Source of the DNA: Spirochaetes bacterium GWF1_51_8
GTDB lineage: Bacteria > Spirochaetota > Brevinematia > Brevinematales > GWF1-51-8
Direction of reading: 5' to 3'
DNA length: 42,622 nucleotides
Assembly (NCBI GenBank): GCA_001829415.1
Contig: MIBE01000006.1
Span: forward strand, 863 to 43,484
Shown: in pieces, positions 15,781 through 24,019 of the stretch
Layout: every line of letters begins with the position of its first letter
How positions within the stretch are numbered: position 1 is the first letter of the stretch
Position numbers and translations under genes: made by a program
Notes under the pieces: model-generated
Seen by the model: the letters and a program-made list of their open reading frames with translations, nothing else
Database searches by the model: none
Told to the model about the DNA's origin: nothing

Positions 15781-16836
15781 ATGCCGGTAATCAGAAAAAA
15801 TCTTATCACCAACGACTGGGTGATCTTTTCGCCCGGGCGTTCGAAACGCCCCACGGACTTCCACAAGACCGAAAAGGATAACCTTGATGCGCTCAAGGAG
15901 CGGCCCGCCTACCGGGACAACTGCCCGTTCTGCCGCGGTAACGAGAACCCCGAGGATAAGGAAATTTTCCGCACGCCGTCCGGGAAGAAGTGGCAGGTGC
16001 GTGTGGTCGAAAACAAGTTCGCGAGCCCCGACCGGAGGGTCCGTCCGGGGAAACGGCATATCCATCTGCATAAGGAGATGGACGGCTTCGGCATCCACGA
16101 CGTCCTTGTCGACAACCCCCGTCACAACACCAACCATGCCCTGATGGCGACGATAGAGCTCGAGGCGCTGATGCGCGCATACCTGCGCCGTTATACCGAA
16201 ATCCAGTCCAACGATGATGTCAAGCATATCGTCATCTTCAAGAACCAGGGCTTCGCGGCGGGCGGTTCCCTCGAGCACCCGCACTCGCAGATCTACGGCC
16301 TTCCGGTCATGCCGTTCGAGACCCAAACCCGTGTCAATGAGGTCAAGAAGTACCACGAGTTCAACGATACCTGCCTCATGTGCGATATCATGAAAGAGGA
16401 GCGTGAGGATAAGATCAGGATCGTCGCGGAGAACGACTGCTTCACCGCGCTCTCGCCTTACGCCGCGCTTTCGCCGTATCATATCTGGATCGTACCGAAA
16501 GAGCACGCCCCGTCATTCTCGATGATTACCACAAATCAGCTTCCGTGGCTCGCGGATATGATGAAAATAGTGTTCTATAAGTTCTTCTTCGGCCTCCGCA
16601 ATCCCGATTTCAATTACGTCATCCAGAGCCTCGCCCGTTCGAGACGCGAGGCCGAGTTCTTCCATTGGTATGTCTCGATCATCCCGCAGGTCAAACGGAA
16701 GGGCGGGATCGAATACGCCGGCGGGATGTTTGTCAATCCTAAGATGCCCGAGGAAGCCGCCGAGGAACTTCGGAACGTGCCCGACGGCCAGCAGTTCGAG
16801 TATTGCGCCCTCGAAGACGACATGAACGGGGGATAA
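15781..16836 (+). CDS. galT: galactose-1-phosphate uridylyltransferase
   Basis: A 351-residue GalT of the HIT superfamily. It exchanges UMP between UDP-glucose and galactose 1-phosphate in the Leloir pathway. The zinc-site pair CPFC (C48, C51) and the active-site HPHSQ (166-170, nucleophile H168, in GGSLEHPHSQIYGLP) are intact, with ENKFASP-like RVVENKFASP upstream and the second-half motif YHIWIVPKEHAPSF. AGGAAGGGG precedes the ATG. No galK or galE is nearby, so its use for galactose catabolism is unproven; some GalT-like enzymes use other sugars or ADP. It is preceded by leader element A, and its last codons contain one of two 16-bp direct repeats. Confidence 0.9.
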   Translation: MPVIRKNLITNDWVIFSPGRSKRPTDFHKTEKDNLDALKERPAYRDNCPFCRGNENPEDKEIFRTPSGKKWQVRVVENKFASPDRRVRPGKRHIHLHKEMDGFGIHDVLVDNPRHNTNHALMATIELEALMRAYLRRYTEIQSNDDVKHIVIFKNQGFAAGGSLEHPHSQIYGLPVMPFETQTRVNEVKKYHEFNDTCLMCDIMKEEREDKIRIVAENDCFTALSPYAALSPYHIWIVPKEHAPSFSMITTNQLPWLADMMKIVFYKFFFGLRNPDFNYVIQSLARSRREAEFFHWYVSIIPQVKRKGGIEYAGGMFVNPKMPEEAAEELRNVPDGQQFEYCALEDDMNGG

Positions 16837-16838
16837 AC
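16823..16838 (+). repeat. 16-bp direct repeat, left copy
   Basis: TGAACGGGGGATAAAC, covering the last codons and stop of galT. An identical copy lies at 17887-17902 at the end of the CDF gene. Confidence 0.85.
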
Positions 16839-16856
16839 GATATTTCGGGGAAGTAT

Positions 16857-17900
16857 ATGCACAGGACAAATCTCAGTCTTTATCAGCATAGACACGATTT
16901 TCACCGGATTAGCGAATCGAATATAAAAAGAGTTTTCTTCGTAGTCATTATTACCGTTATTACGATGGTATTGGAGATTCTCTTCGGATGGATTTTTAAT
17001 TCGATGGCATTACTGGCTGACGGATGGCATATGGCGACACATGCCAGCGCGCTGGGTATTACATTGATCACCTATCTGATTTCGAAAAGGCTGAAAAACG
17101 ATACAAGTTTTTCATTCGGGACTTGGAAGATCGAAATCCTGGGCGCTTTTACCAGCGCTATTCTCCTTGGTTTTGTCGGGATTATGGTAGTCTATTCGTC
17201 AGTGGAGAGAATTCTCAATCCGGTTATCATACAATACGATCAGGCATTGATTGTCACATTTATAGGGCTTACCGTGAATATTGTCTGCGCGTTAATATTG
17301 ACTATTAGAAAAAAGAACGGTCATGACCTTGACCATGAGTATGACCACGGGCATACGCACGAGCATCACGGACATCATCATGAGTTGGGAATAAAATCGG
17401 CCTATCTGCATGTGGTCTCGGATGCGTTGACGTCGATCTTCGCGATAGCAGCGTTGTTCGGGGCGAAACTGTTAAACCTGAATTTTCTCGACCCGGTCAT
17501 GGGAATCCTGAGCACCGTTCTGATCTTTAAATGGTCGTTCGAGTTGTTGAAAGAGACCTCGTCCGCATTGCTCGACCGGAACGACAACGCGGAGATCACC
17601 GGGGAAATACGCGGGTTGATTGAAGGAGACGGCGACACAAAGATTTCCGATCTTCATCTCTGGCGGGTTGCCGGAATGGAGTATGCCTGTATAATTTCTT
17701 TAGTATCGAGCAAGGTTAAAAATACCGAGTACTACCGTGAATTATTGAAACCGGTGCATGAACTGGCGCATATCAGTATTGAGATTGTGAAATGTATTGA
17801 ATGTTCCGGCGGCGAAAACGGAATACTCGGAATTGACCGAGTGAGCCCGGAAAAACAGTGCGATAATTTTTCGGTGCAGGACTACCTGAACGGGGGATAA
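16857..17900 (+). CDS. cation diffusion facilitator (DmeF/CzcD-like metal exporter)
   Basis: A 347-residue CDF antiporter that would export a divalent metal such as Co, Ni, Zn or Cd in exchange for protons. It has six predicted membrane spans, the TM2 metal motif in LLADGWHMATHASALG (HxxxH instead of the usual HxxxD, as in DmeF-type proteins), a His-rich cytoplasmic loop (about 150-175, with DHGHTHEHHGHHHE), the TM5 motif HVVSDALTSI (HxxxD), and a C-terminal domain with DLHLWRVAGMEYAC. The ATG at 16857 after GGGGAAG gives the family start; the frame is open further upstream inside galT. It lies between two 16-bp direct repeats and is less GC-rich than galT, so it looks inserted. Confidence 0.88.
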   Translation: MHRTNLSLYQHRHDFHRISESNIKRVFFVVIITVITMVLEILFGWIFNSMALLADGWHMATHASALGITLITYLISKRLKNDTSFSFGTWKIEILGAFTSAILLGFVGIMVVYSSVERILNPVIIQYDQALIVTFIGLTVNIVCALILTIRKKNGHDLDHEYDHGHTHEHHGHHHELGIKSAYLHVVSDALTSIFAIAALFGAKLLNLNFLDPVMGILSTVLIFKWSFELLKETSSALLDRNDNAEITGEIRGLIEGDGDTKISDLHLWRVAGMEYACIISLVSSKVKNTEYYRELLKPVHELAHISIEIVKCIECSGGENGILGIDRVSPEKQCDNFSVQDYLNGG

Positions 17901-17902
17901 AC
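17887..17902 (+). repeat. 16-bp direct repeat, right copy
   Basis: TGAACGGGGGATAAAC at the end of the CDF gene, identical to 16823-16838. Its GGGGG also serves as the ribosome site of the next gene. The unit between the repeats is 1064 bp. Confidence 0.85.
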
Positions 17903-17905
17903 TTT

Positions 17906-18904
17906 ATGATGGATGATGAAGAATACTTTAATCGCCCTATTTACGATCCACCGAAAGAATATACAGAAAACCAGATCGGCAAAGTTAATTATGATGAAGT
18001 AGTTTTCGATATTGTTCTAATAATAACTTCTTTCGCAATTTGGCCTTTTTCTAATAATTCTAAGATTATCGATTATTCATCTGTTCCGCTATTTATCGTA
18101 TTTGGAATTTTTTGTTTGATTGCTTTTTTTGTTTCTATTCAGTTAAAAATATTGCACAGGCAGTTTCTTTTACTCACTTATACTGATAGGGTTGAGAAAA
18201 AGAATATTGATAAACTGTTTGAGATGATAATGACATATTTTATTGTTTTTTTTGGAATTTCGATTTTAATAAAATTTCCATTCGCATCAAATCCATTTTT
18301 TACCATTTCTCTAGCCGTCGGTATCGGAATTTCTATTCTCATACCATTACTTTTAGTGAAAACGGAAAAAAAAGTGAAAGACTATGTGATCCTGCCGTAT
18401 CTCATGAATGTTTCATTTTTACTATTTTCAATTCTTTTTTTGATTTGGCTATATTTTGTTCTACAAAACCTCACTGGGAATAATCCCGATGAAGTCGCCG
18501 GGAAAACGACTTTTTTAATTGTATATACAATTACGGTATTGGTGTTTATAGTTTTAAATGTTTTATTAGCGCTGAAAAATGAATCAATCTTCTCATTTTT
18601 TATTAAGAGTGAAAAGAAGACGGCAGTTTTAACTAGAAATATCATAAAAAAATTCATCATTCCTTTTTTTGTTTGTCTAATGCTGATTTTATTTCAAGAC
18701 TTTATCATATTTTCGGCAATCGAAAAGAGAATGTCGCCTTTCATGATCTTGATTTTTTCCGGTGTAATTCCTATCAGGATTATGATGATGATTTCACCGC
18801 CATTTAAAACATTCAATGTTGTTACTGGGATTATTTCTGGACTAGTTTATATTTTTTCTTTAGTATTTCATATTATTTCAATCTATAATACAGCGGGGAT
18901 ATAA
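17906..18904 (+). CDS. multi-span membrane protein, tandem family member 1 (AT-rich)
   Basis: I do not recognise this 332-residue protein by family name. It has about eight hydrophobic spans after a polar N-terminus. Two blocks tie it to the next three genes: N-terminal NYDEVVFDIVLII (about 28-40) and C-terminal GVIPIRIMMMISPPFKTFN followed by GIISGLVYIFSLVFH. No catalytic or transporter motif is visible. Base composition is strikingly AT-rich, far from the neighbouring genes, so it was probably acquired separately from its relatives. The ATG at 17906 is used here with GGGGGA upstream; an ATG at 17909 is an equal choice. It ends immediately before the next ATG. Confidence 0.7.
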   Translation: MMDDEEYFNRPIYDPPKEYTENQIGKVNYDEVVFDIVLIITSFAIWPFSNNSKIIDYSSVPLFIVFGIFCLIAFFVSIQLKILHRQFLLLTYTDRVEKKNIDKLFEMIMTYFIVFFGISILIKFPFASNPFFTISLAVGIGISILIPLLLVKTEKKVKDYVILPYLMNVSFLLFSILFLIWLYFVLQNLTGNNPDEVAGKTTFLIVYTITVLVFIVLNVLLALKNESIFSFFIKSEKKTAVLTRNIIKKFIIPFFVCLMLILFQDFIIFSAIEKRMSPFMILIFSGVIPIRIMMMISPPFKTFNVVTGIISGLVYIFSLVFHIISIYNTAGI

Positions 18905-19267
18905 ATGAAAGAAACTGAGGTTAATGATTCAAATGAGCTGAACAAAACTCCTTTCTCCTTCGAATTCCTTGTCTTCGATATCGTCCTCGTCCTGTTAGCG
19001 GTGTTCTTCCGCGAGTTCTATATCCCCGACGGCGCGTCGTTTCTCGGCATTCTTTCCGGCGCGAATCCGATATGGATATTCATCGCGGCGATCGTTGTTC
19101 CGCAGTTTGTCTATATCCTCTTGCTGGGTGTGGTTCCGGTCCGCATCCTCATGATGTTCACCCCCGGATTCAAATGGTACGGTATCGCGGCGGGCGCGGT
19201 CTCGTGCGGGGTGTATATCATCATGGCTTTCCGGTATATCGGGCTGCTTCACGGGATTTCGCTATGA
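18905..19267 (+). CDS. short membrane protein, tandem family member 2 (internal deletion)
   Basis: A 120-residue protein with about three or four membrane spans. It keeps the family's N-terminal block (FEFLVFDIVLVLLAVFFRE, then YIPDGASFLGIL) and C-terminal block (GVVPVRILMMFTPGFKW, then GAVSCGVYIIMAFRYIG) but lacks the roughly 180 residues between them, as compared with members 3 and 4. The deletion is in frame, so the gene may still be expressed as a mini-protein. The ATG directly follows the stop of member 1, and its stop overlaps member 3 by ATGA. GC content is high, unlike member 1. Confidence 0.7.
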   Translation: MKETEVNDSNELNKTPFSFEFLVFDIVLVLLAVFFREFYIPDGASFLGILSGANPIWIFIAAIVVPQFVYILLLGVVPVRILMMFTPGFKWYGIAAGAVSCGVYIIMAFRYIGLLHGISL

Positions 19268-20178
19268 CGGCGCGGGGGCTGGGAAACACTATCGCGAAGT
19301 ATATCAATCTCGACGAGCTTCTCTACGACCTCGCGCTGGTCGGAACGGCAATTTTCCTTCGCGGGACGCTGGTTCCACAGGGAAAGAATATTATCGAAAT
19401 ACTCGACCCCATTACCGGAACCGTGCTTCTCCTTGTGATCTTCTTCGCGGTGTCCTATTATGTCGGGCATCTCGAGACGAGGATCGGGAAGGCCTATGAT
19501 GACAAGCCGGACGTGCGGGATAACTTTGTCCGTACCTCGATGTTGTTGCTATTCGTGATGATGGTCACGCTGACGATTATTTTCTTCAGGATATTTCCCG
19601 GCGCCGATCCCGTGCTCTCGATCGGTTCGATCTTCGGCGGGTTCTGTATGGTGGTGAGCGGGGTGATGGCGAGCGCGTCGAAACAGGACAAACAGGGATG
19701 CACGAACTCCATTTCGATTTTCATGCTGTCGCTTATCATCATACATTTTTTCGCGAGCTTTATCGGGGTGAAGCAGGATATCGAGGCGAATATCCTCCGG
19801 GCGCTCGGTATTTTCGCGATAGGCGCGGTAGCCTTATTCGGGCTATTCGTCTTGAACGTCTATCTGTCGGAAAAGCTGTTCGACGGGAAAAACCGGATCG
19901 GGAAGGCGATCGTCTTCATTCTCTTCACTATCTTTTTCCCCATCCTATCGGCGTTGAGTATGGGGTTTTGGCAGGAGATCGCGGCGGCCGGATTGACCGA
20001 TGTGCTCCGTAACGGCGACGTGTTCGGCTATATCCTGACCGGCGTCTTGTTCCTGTCGATCATCGGGGTGCGGGTCACGATGGCGCTCGCTCCGCCGTAC
20101 CGGATTATCAATACCGCTATCGGGATCGCATCGCTCGCGGTATATGTCGTATCGCTCGTCTCGCATGTACTGACTTAA
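19264..20178 (+). CDS. multi-span membrane protein, tandem family member 3
   Basis: A 304-residue protein with about eight membrane spans and no recognised catalytic motif. N-terminus NTIAKYINLDELLYDLALVG and C-terminus VRVTMALAPPYRIINTAIG followed by ASLAVYVVSLVSHVLT define the family with its neighbours. A Lys/Asp-rich loop near 80-95 and a KQDKQGCTNS loop near 140 are probably cytoplasmic. The ATG at 19264 overlaps the stop of member 2 by ATGA; the open frame further upstream would run through member 2 and is rejected. A 32-base stretch (20083-20114) is identical to 21022-21053 in member 4. Confidence 0.72.
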   Translation: MTARGLGNTIAKYINLDELLYDLALVGTAIFLRGTLVPQGKNIIEILDPITGTVLLLVIFFAVSYYVGHLETRIGKAYDDKPDVRDNFVRTSMLLLFVMMVTLTIIFFRIFPGADPVLSIGSIFGGFCMVVSGVMASASKQDKQGCTNSISIFMLSLIIIHFFASFIGVKQDIEANILRALGIFAIGAVALFGLFVLNVYLSEKLFDGKNRIGKAIVFILFTIFFPILSALSMGFWQEIAAAGLTDVLRNGDVFGYILTGVLFLSIIGVRVTMALAPPYRIINTAIGIASLAVYVVSLVSHVLT

Positions 20179-20190
20179 CGGGAGGATAGG

Positions 20191-21129
20191 ATGACCTTGA
20201 AGTCGTTCAGGGAATCTTTCGCTGAGTTTGTCAACATTGACGAGCTTGTGTTCGATATCGCGCTTGTCGTGCTCGCGTTTTTTCTGCGAGGGATGATTAT
20301 TCCGCCGGGTAAAACTATTCTCGATATACTCGATCCGCTTTCAGGAACGATATTGCTGCTTGCCGTTTTCTTTTCCGCGGCGTACTTCATCGGTTTCCTT
20401 CAATCACAATACGCGGAATCGATGAAGGAAATTCCCGAGAAATATGAGGTCGTGAAGGGAATTACAATGATCACGCTCTTCGGGATGATTTTTACCTTGA
20501 TTTTCGTATTTTTTACAAAGTTTCCCAAGCCGGAATTTATCCTGATTTTAGTCGCTATTTTCGGGGGGATATCGATAGCGATCAGCGGGTTATCGCTCAG
20601 TACACCTATAGGCCGAAAGGCGGGATGCGGCGTTTCGATACCGATTTTTTTAATCTCGATGTTGATTATTAATTTTCTGATTGGCTTTTACGGCATTGAT
20701 CCGGAACTGATGGAAGAGAATTCCGAGCTGGCCTATCCTGCTTTACGGCAAGGCGGGATCGGTGTCGGGGTGTTTTTTGTTCTCCTGATACTCACCGATT
20801 TTGTCACATCAAAATTTTTGAATGGTAAGAATAGGACAGGGAATGCGGTTACTTTCTTAATATTCCGGTTTATTATCCCTGTAATGCTGGCGCTTTCGTC
20901 CGGGATATGGCAGGAAATTGCTGGAGTAGGATTGCTTCAGATGCTTTCCGGCGGAGATTTTTGGAGCCTGATTCTACCGATAGTCTTATTCCTTTCGGTT
21001 TTAGGGATGCGGGTTTTATTAGCGCTCGCTCCGCCGTACCGGATTATCAATACGGGAATCGGTATTATTTCGTTTACGGTGTATTTGATTTCTCTCGTTT
21101 CGCGTCTTTTTGTGTTACCGGCGGATTAG
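20191..21129 (+). CDS. multi-span membrane protein, tandem family member 4
   Basis: A 312-residue paralogue of member 3, aligned over its whole length: FAEFVNIDELVFDIALVVLA at the start, IIPPGKTILDILDPLSGTIL after the first span, and MRVLLALAPPYRIINTGIG near the end. About eight membrane spans; function unknown. GGGAGGA precedes the ATG. GC content is intermediate between members 1 and 3. A remnant of a further copy follows 1 base after the stop. In this family the polar loops vary while the first span and the PPYRIIN segment stay fixed, so those parts probably carry the function. Confidence 0.72.
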   Translation: MTLKSFRESFAEFVNIDELVFDIALVVLAFFLRGMIIPPGKTILDILDPLSGTILLLAVFFSAAYFIGFLQSQYAESMKEIPEKYEVVKGITMITLFGMIFTLIFVFFTKFPKPEFILILVAIFGGISIAISGLSLSTPIGRKAGCGVSIPIFLISMLIINFLIGFYGIDPELMEENSELAYPALRQGGIGVGVFFVLLILTDFVTSKFLNGKNRTGNAVTFLIFRFIIPVMLALSSGIWQEIAGVGLLQMLSGGDFWSLILPIVLFLSVLGMRVLLALAPPYRIINTGIGIISFTVYLISLVSRLFVLPAD

Positions 21130-21130
21130 T

Positions 21131-21302
21131 ATGACTTATAAAACGTTCAGGGAGACTCTCGCTAAATATATCAATCTCGATGAGGTCGTGTTCGACGCCG
21201 CCGTACCGGGTGATTAATACGCTTTTGGGCGCGGCATCGCTCGCGGTGTATATCGCTAGTCTGAAAAACTACATCGGATCACTGATCGGTATTCTACAAT
21301 AG
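21131..21302 (+). pseudogene. broken copy of the tandem membrane-protein family
   Basis: The first 23 codons (MTYKTFRETLAKYINLDEVV, then FDA) match the N-terminus of members 3 and 4, and an open frame shifted by one base (from about 21198) encodes PPYRVINTLLGAASLAVYIA and ends at TAG 21300-21302, matching their C-terminus. The middle is gone and the two parts are out of frame, so the N-terminal frame stops at 21215-21217 after 28 codons. The join falls in GACGCCGCCGTACCGG, next to the conserved CCGCCGTACCGG of the family, which suggests deletion through short homology. Confidence 0.8.
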
Positions 21303-21330
21303 TACACGGCGGAGTATCTGACAGTGCGGA

Positions 21331-21783
21331 TTAAAACTTGACCTCTTCCTTGAAATCCGGGTTTGCGAGGAACTGTTTCACTTTTTCCTTGATCCGGTCG
21401 CGGACTGTCCGTACCTGCGCCATTATTTCGTCATCCGTTCCCTCGAACTTCGACGGGTCGGAGAAACCCCAGTGCATCCGCATTTTCAGGCCCGGAAATA
21501 CAGGGCATTGCTCCCGCTGGGATTCGTCGCATACTGTGACGACATAATGGTACTTGCGCCCCTCACGGAAAAAGTCGAAAACCTTATCGACGCTGTTCTT
21601 CGAAATATCGATCCCATCCTCGGCCATGGCGCGGACGACATAAGGATTGAGGCCGGGCCCCGGTTCGATCCCGGCGCTTTCGGCGGTATACTTATCTCCG
21701 CCGAGCAGGTTGACATAGGCTTCCGCGATCTGGCTCCGGGCGGCGTTATGGGTACAGACGAAGAGAATTTTTATATTTTCCAT
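21331..21783 (-). CDS. arsC: arsenate reductase, thioredoxin-linked (low-molecular-weight phosphatase fold)
   Basis: A 150-residue ArsC of the Staphylococcus/Bacillus type. The phosphatase loop CTHNAARS (C10 to S17) holds the attacking Cys, and the redox cysteines of the relay are C85 and C93 in VTVCDESQREQCPVFPG. It reduces arsenate to arsenite, which would need an exporter; none is in the window, nor an ArsR. FSDPSKFEGTDDE (about 107-119) is the typical Asp-Pro loop. GAGGAGC on the minus strand supports the ATG at 21783. It faces the membrane-protein pseudogene tail to tail. Confidence 0.9.
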   Translation of the reverse strand: MENIKILFVCTHNAARSQIAEAYVNLLGGDKYTAESAGIEPGPGLNPYVVRAMAEDGIDISKNSVDKVFDFFREGRKYHYVVTVCDESQREQCPVFPGLKMRMHWGFSDPSKFEGTDDEIMAQVRTVRDRIKEKVKQFLANPDFKEEVKF

Positions 21784-21814
21784 TTTATGCTCCTCATATC
21801 AGGATACACACACA

Positions 21815-21843
21815 ATGTTAGTATTCGATAAAGCGATTGTTAA
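21815..21843 (-). promoter_or_regulatory. probable promoter of arsC
   Basis: On the minus strand TTAACA (21843-21838), 17 bases, TAACAT (21820-21815). A perfect palindrome AATTAACGTTAATT (21849-21862) lies just upstream of the -35 and overlaps the end of the neighbouring phosphatase gene; it could be an operator. Confidence 0.5.
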
Positions 21844-21856
21844 GATAGAATTAACG

Positions 21857-23953
21857 TTAATTTACGTCCACGCAGATCATGCAGACATCGTCCTCGTAGT
21901 CCTCGTTGCCGTGGAACTCTTTCAGCCGTACCGACATTTGTTCGACGAACTCGCCGCAATCGAGCCCGCGCAGTTCCTTGATCGCCTTACGGATCACCTT
22001 CGTCTCGAAATCCGGGGTAGCGGGATCGAGGGTCTTGTCCACCTCGTTGACCGTTTCGACCAGCCCGTCGGTATAAAGAAGGAGCTTACTGCCGAGAGGC
22101 AGGATAATCTTCTGGTTGAAGTAGCCCTTGCTGATCGTCCTCAGTTCGTCGTTATCGAGCACCGCGAGCGGAATGCCGTTCCTCTCGATCCTGAGAAAGT
22201 CTTCGCTGTCGCTGAGGATCAGGATCGGCGGATTATGCCCGGCGTTGGAGAAAACAAACTCGCGAGTCTCGCGGTTGAATATTCCGTAGAACGCGGTGAT
22301 GAAATTGCCGTCGGTACGCGCGTTGAGCGAAGTGTTGAGGTACTGTAGAAATTCCGCGGGGTTGTCGATCTCGGGCGCGATCTGGAGCATGAGGCTTTTC
22401 ATCATCGATGTGATGAACGCCGCCGGGACGCCGTGGCCGGACACGTCGCTAATAAATATCCCCACGATATGGTCGTCGGCGAAATGGACGAAGTCGTAAA
22501 AATCCCCGCCCACTTTTTCCATCGGCTTGTAGTAGCACGCGATATCCGGGCCGGGGGTTTGTAACGGAATCAGCGCAAGCTGTATCTTCCGCGCCATCTC
22601 CAGGTCGTTCTCCATCTTCTCGTTGCGGAGCTTCAGCCTGTTCTTCTCTTCCGCGAGCTCGGCGGTACGTTCTCCTACACGCTGTTCGAGCAGGAGATTG
22701 GACCGTTCGAGCTCCATCGAGATCACCTCGACCTTCCTGAATGCCCGCGAGAACCGCATCGACAGGATGAAGGACTGCGAGAGGATGAAGAAGAACACCC
22801 CGAACGAGACCATGTAGCCTGTTTTGACGATACCGTTAACATAAAGGATATCGTTGATCGTGGTCAGGAGTACCATCAGGAATCCGAGCGAAATGATGAT
22901 CGACCCTTCCCGCTTCTGGATAATCGAGATCGCGAGGACGACGAGGATATACAGGCTATTGACAAGCATGATGATATGGTAGATAGTCAGATGAACGCTG
23001 TAGAATTTCTCCGGCGAGAAGATCACGATCAGCGAGTATGCCGCCGCGAGGCCGTAGAATATGTAGTCCAAGATTTTATTGGACACCTTCTGGTAGAGAT
23101 TATTCAGAAACGCCATGAACGCCGCGACGGCGAACGGCATGCTCAGGTATTCCAGCTTTGCGGCAAATTCCCAATCCACGGTCGGGAAATACTCGAAAAA
23201 CAGTTTCTCGCCCGTAAAGAGTGTCCGCATCGCGATAATCAGGCAGAACAGCGCGAAGAATACCGGCGAGAGGTCCGAACGGCGCAGGGCGAAGATACCC
23301 AAGTGATAAAACCCCATGATAAGAAGTATCCCGAACAGGAACAAATCCATTCCCGCGACCCGTTCGCGCTCCGCCGCGATCTGCGACGCTGTTCCTAAAA
23401 ACGCGCTGTACTCGATTCCGCTCCGGTTGTGGATGAAGTTGGCGATCTGGATAAGGATGGTCAGATTCGTCGATTCCGAATTGAAATAAGCATTATGGGG
23501 AGACCAGTACGGCTTCGACATCGCCTCGTTCGTACCGAAAATTCCGTTTGTCGCGACGAGGAGATTGTTCACCCACAACCTGTAAATGGTCGGGATGGAC
23601 TGCACCCGTATCCCAAGTATATGCTTGCCCGGCGGAAGGATGATTTTGAGCCGGAACGTCCCGTAACCGTAATCCGGCAGAACCGTATCGCCCGCCTTCT
23701 GTCCGTTCCACGGCGCGGGGACATTCACATAACCCGTCGGCGTGAGATTTTTATTCGTGAAGTCGCCCGGAAAAAGCAAAGACTGCCAGTATACTTCCCA
23801 TTGCCCGTCGAGCTGAACCACTCCCGACGATTCAAAGGAGTAGCCCGAGAGGTCGAGGACGCCGTTCGTCGCGATAATGACATTTTTATTCGTGCAAAAC
23901 GCTGAATTAGAGAACATAAATAGCAATAGCGGCAATGCCATGAACAGTTTCAT
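21857..23953 (-). CDS. 7TMR-DISM sensor with SpoIIE/PP2C-type phosphatase output
   Basis: A 698-residue membrane sensor. After a signal peptide (1-20), the extracytoplasmic part (about 25-200) is a beta-rich, sugar-binding-like DISM extracellular domain; seven membrane spans follow (about 203-398); then a coiled coil (about 405-460) and a SpoIIE/RsbU-type serine phosphatase domain (about 455-698). The metal-site residues are in KVGGDFYDF (481-488), FISDVSGHGVPAAF and the C-terminal DDVCMICV. Such phosphatases act on anti-anti-sigma (STAS) proteins; no STAS or anti-sigma gene is seen here, so the target is elsewhere. It reads away from a promoter with an inverted repeat. Confidence 0.88.
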   Translation of the reverse strand: MKLFMALPLLLFMFSNSAFCTNKNVIIATNGVLDLSGYSFESSGVVQLDGQWEVYWQSLLFPGDFTNKNLTPTGYVNVPAPWNGQKAGDTVLPDYGYGTFRLKIILPPGKHILGIRVQSIPTIYRLWVNNLLVATNGIFGTNEAMSKPYWSPHNAYFNSESTNLTILIQIANFIHNRSGIEYSAFLGTASQIAAERERVAGMDLFLFGILLIMGFYHLGIFALRRSDLSPVFFALFCLIIAMRTLFTGEKLFFEYFPTVDWEFAAKLEYLSMPFAVAAFMAFLNNLYQKVSNKILDYIFYGLAAAYSLIVIFSPEKFYSVHLTIYHIIMLVNSLYILVVLAISIIQKREGSIIISLGFLMVLLTTINDILYVNGIVKTGYMVSFGVFFFILSQSFILSMRFSRAFRKVEVISMELERSNLLLEQRVGERTAELAEEKNRLKLRNEKMENDLEMARKIQLALIPLQTPGPDIACYYKPMEKVGGDFYDFVHFADDHIVGIFISDVSGHGVPAAFITSMMKSLMLQIAPEIDNPAEFLQYLNTSLNARTDGNFITAFYGIFNRETREFVFSNAGHNPPILILSDSEDFLRIERNGIPLAVLDNDELRTISKGYFNQKIILPLGSKLLLYTDGLVETVNEVDKTLDPATPDFETKVIRKAIKELRGLDCGEFVEQMSVRLKEFHGNEDYEDDVCMICVDVN

Positions 23954-23961
23954 AATTTCCC

Positions 23962-24017
23962 CGATTTATATCGTATTATTATAAATCGAGGTTGAAAATT
24001 GTAAAAGGGTTTTTACA
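23962..24017 (-). promoter_or_regulatory. promoter with inverted repeat upstream of the sensor phosphatase
   Basis: On the minus strand TTTACA (24005-24000), 16 bases, TATAAT (23983-23978). CGATTTATA (23962-23970) and TATAAATCG (23980-23988) form an inverted repeat over the -10, a likely operator. A weak hairpin TGTAAAA/TTTTACA (24000-24017) just after the aldolase stop overlaps the -35 and may weaken readthrough. Confidence 0.55.
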
Positions 24018-24019
24018 TT

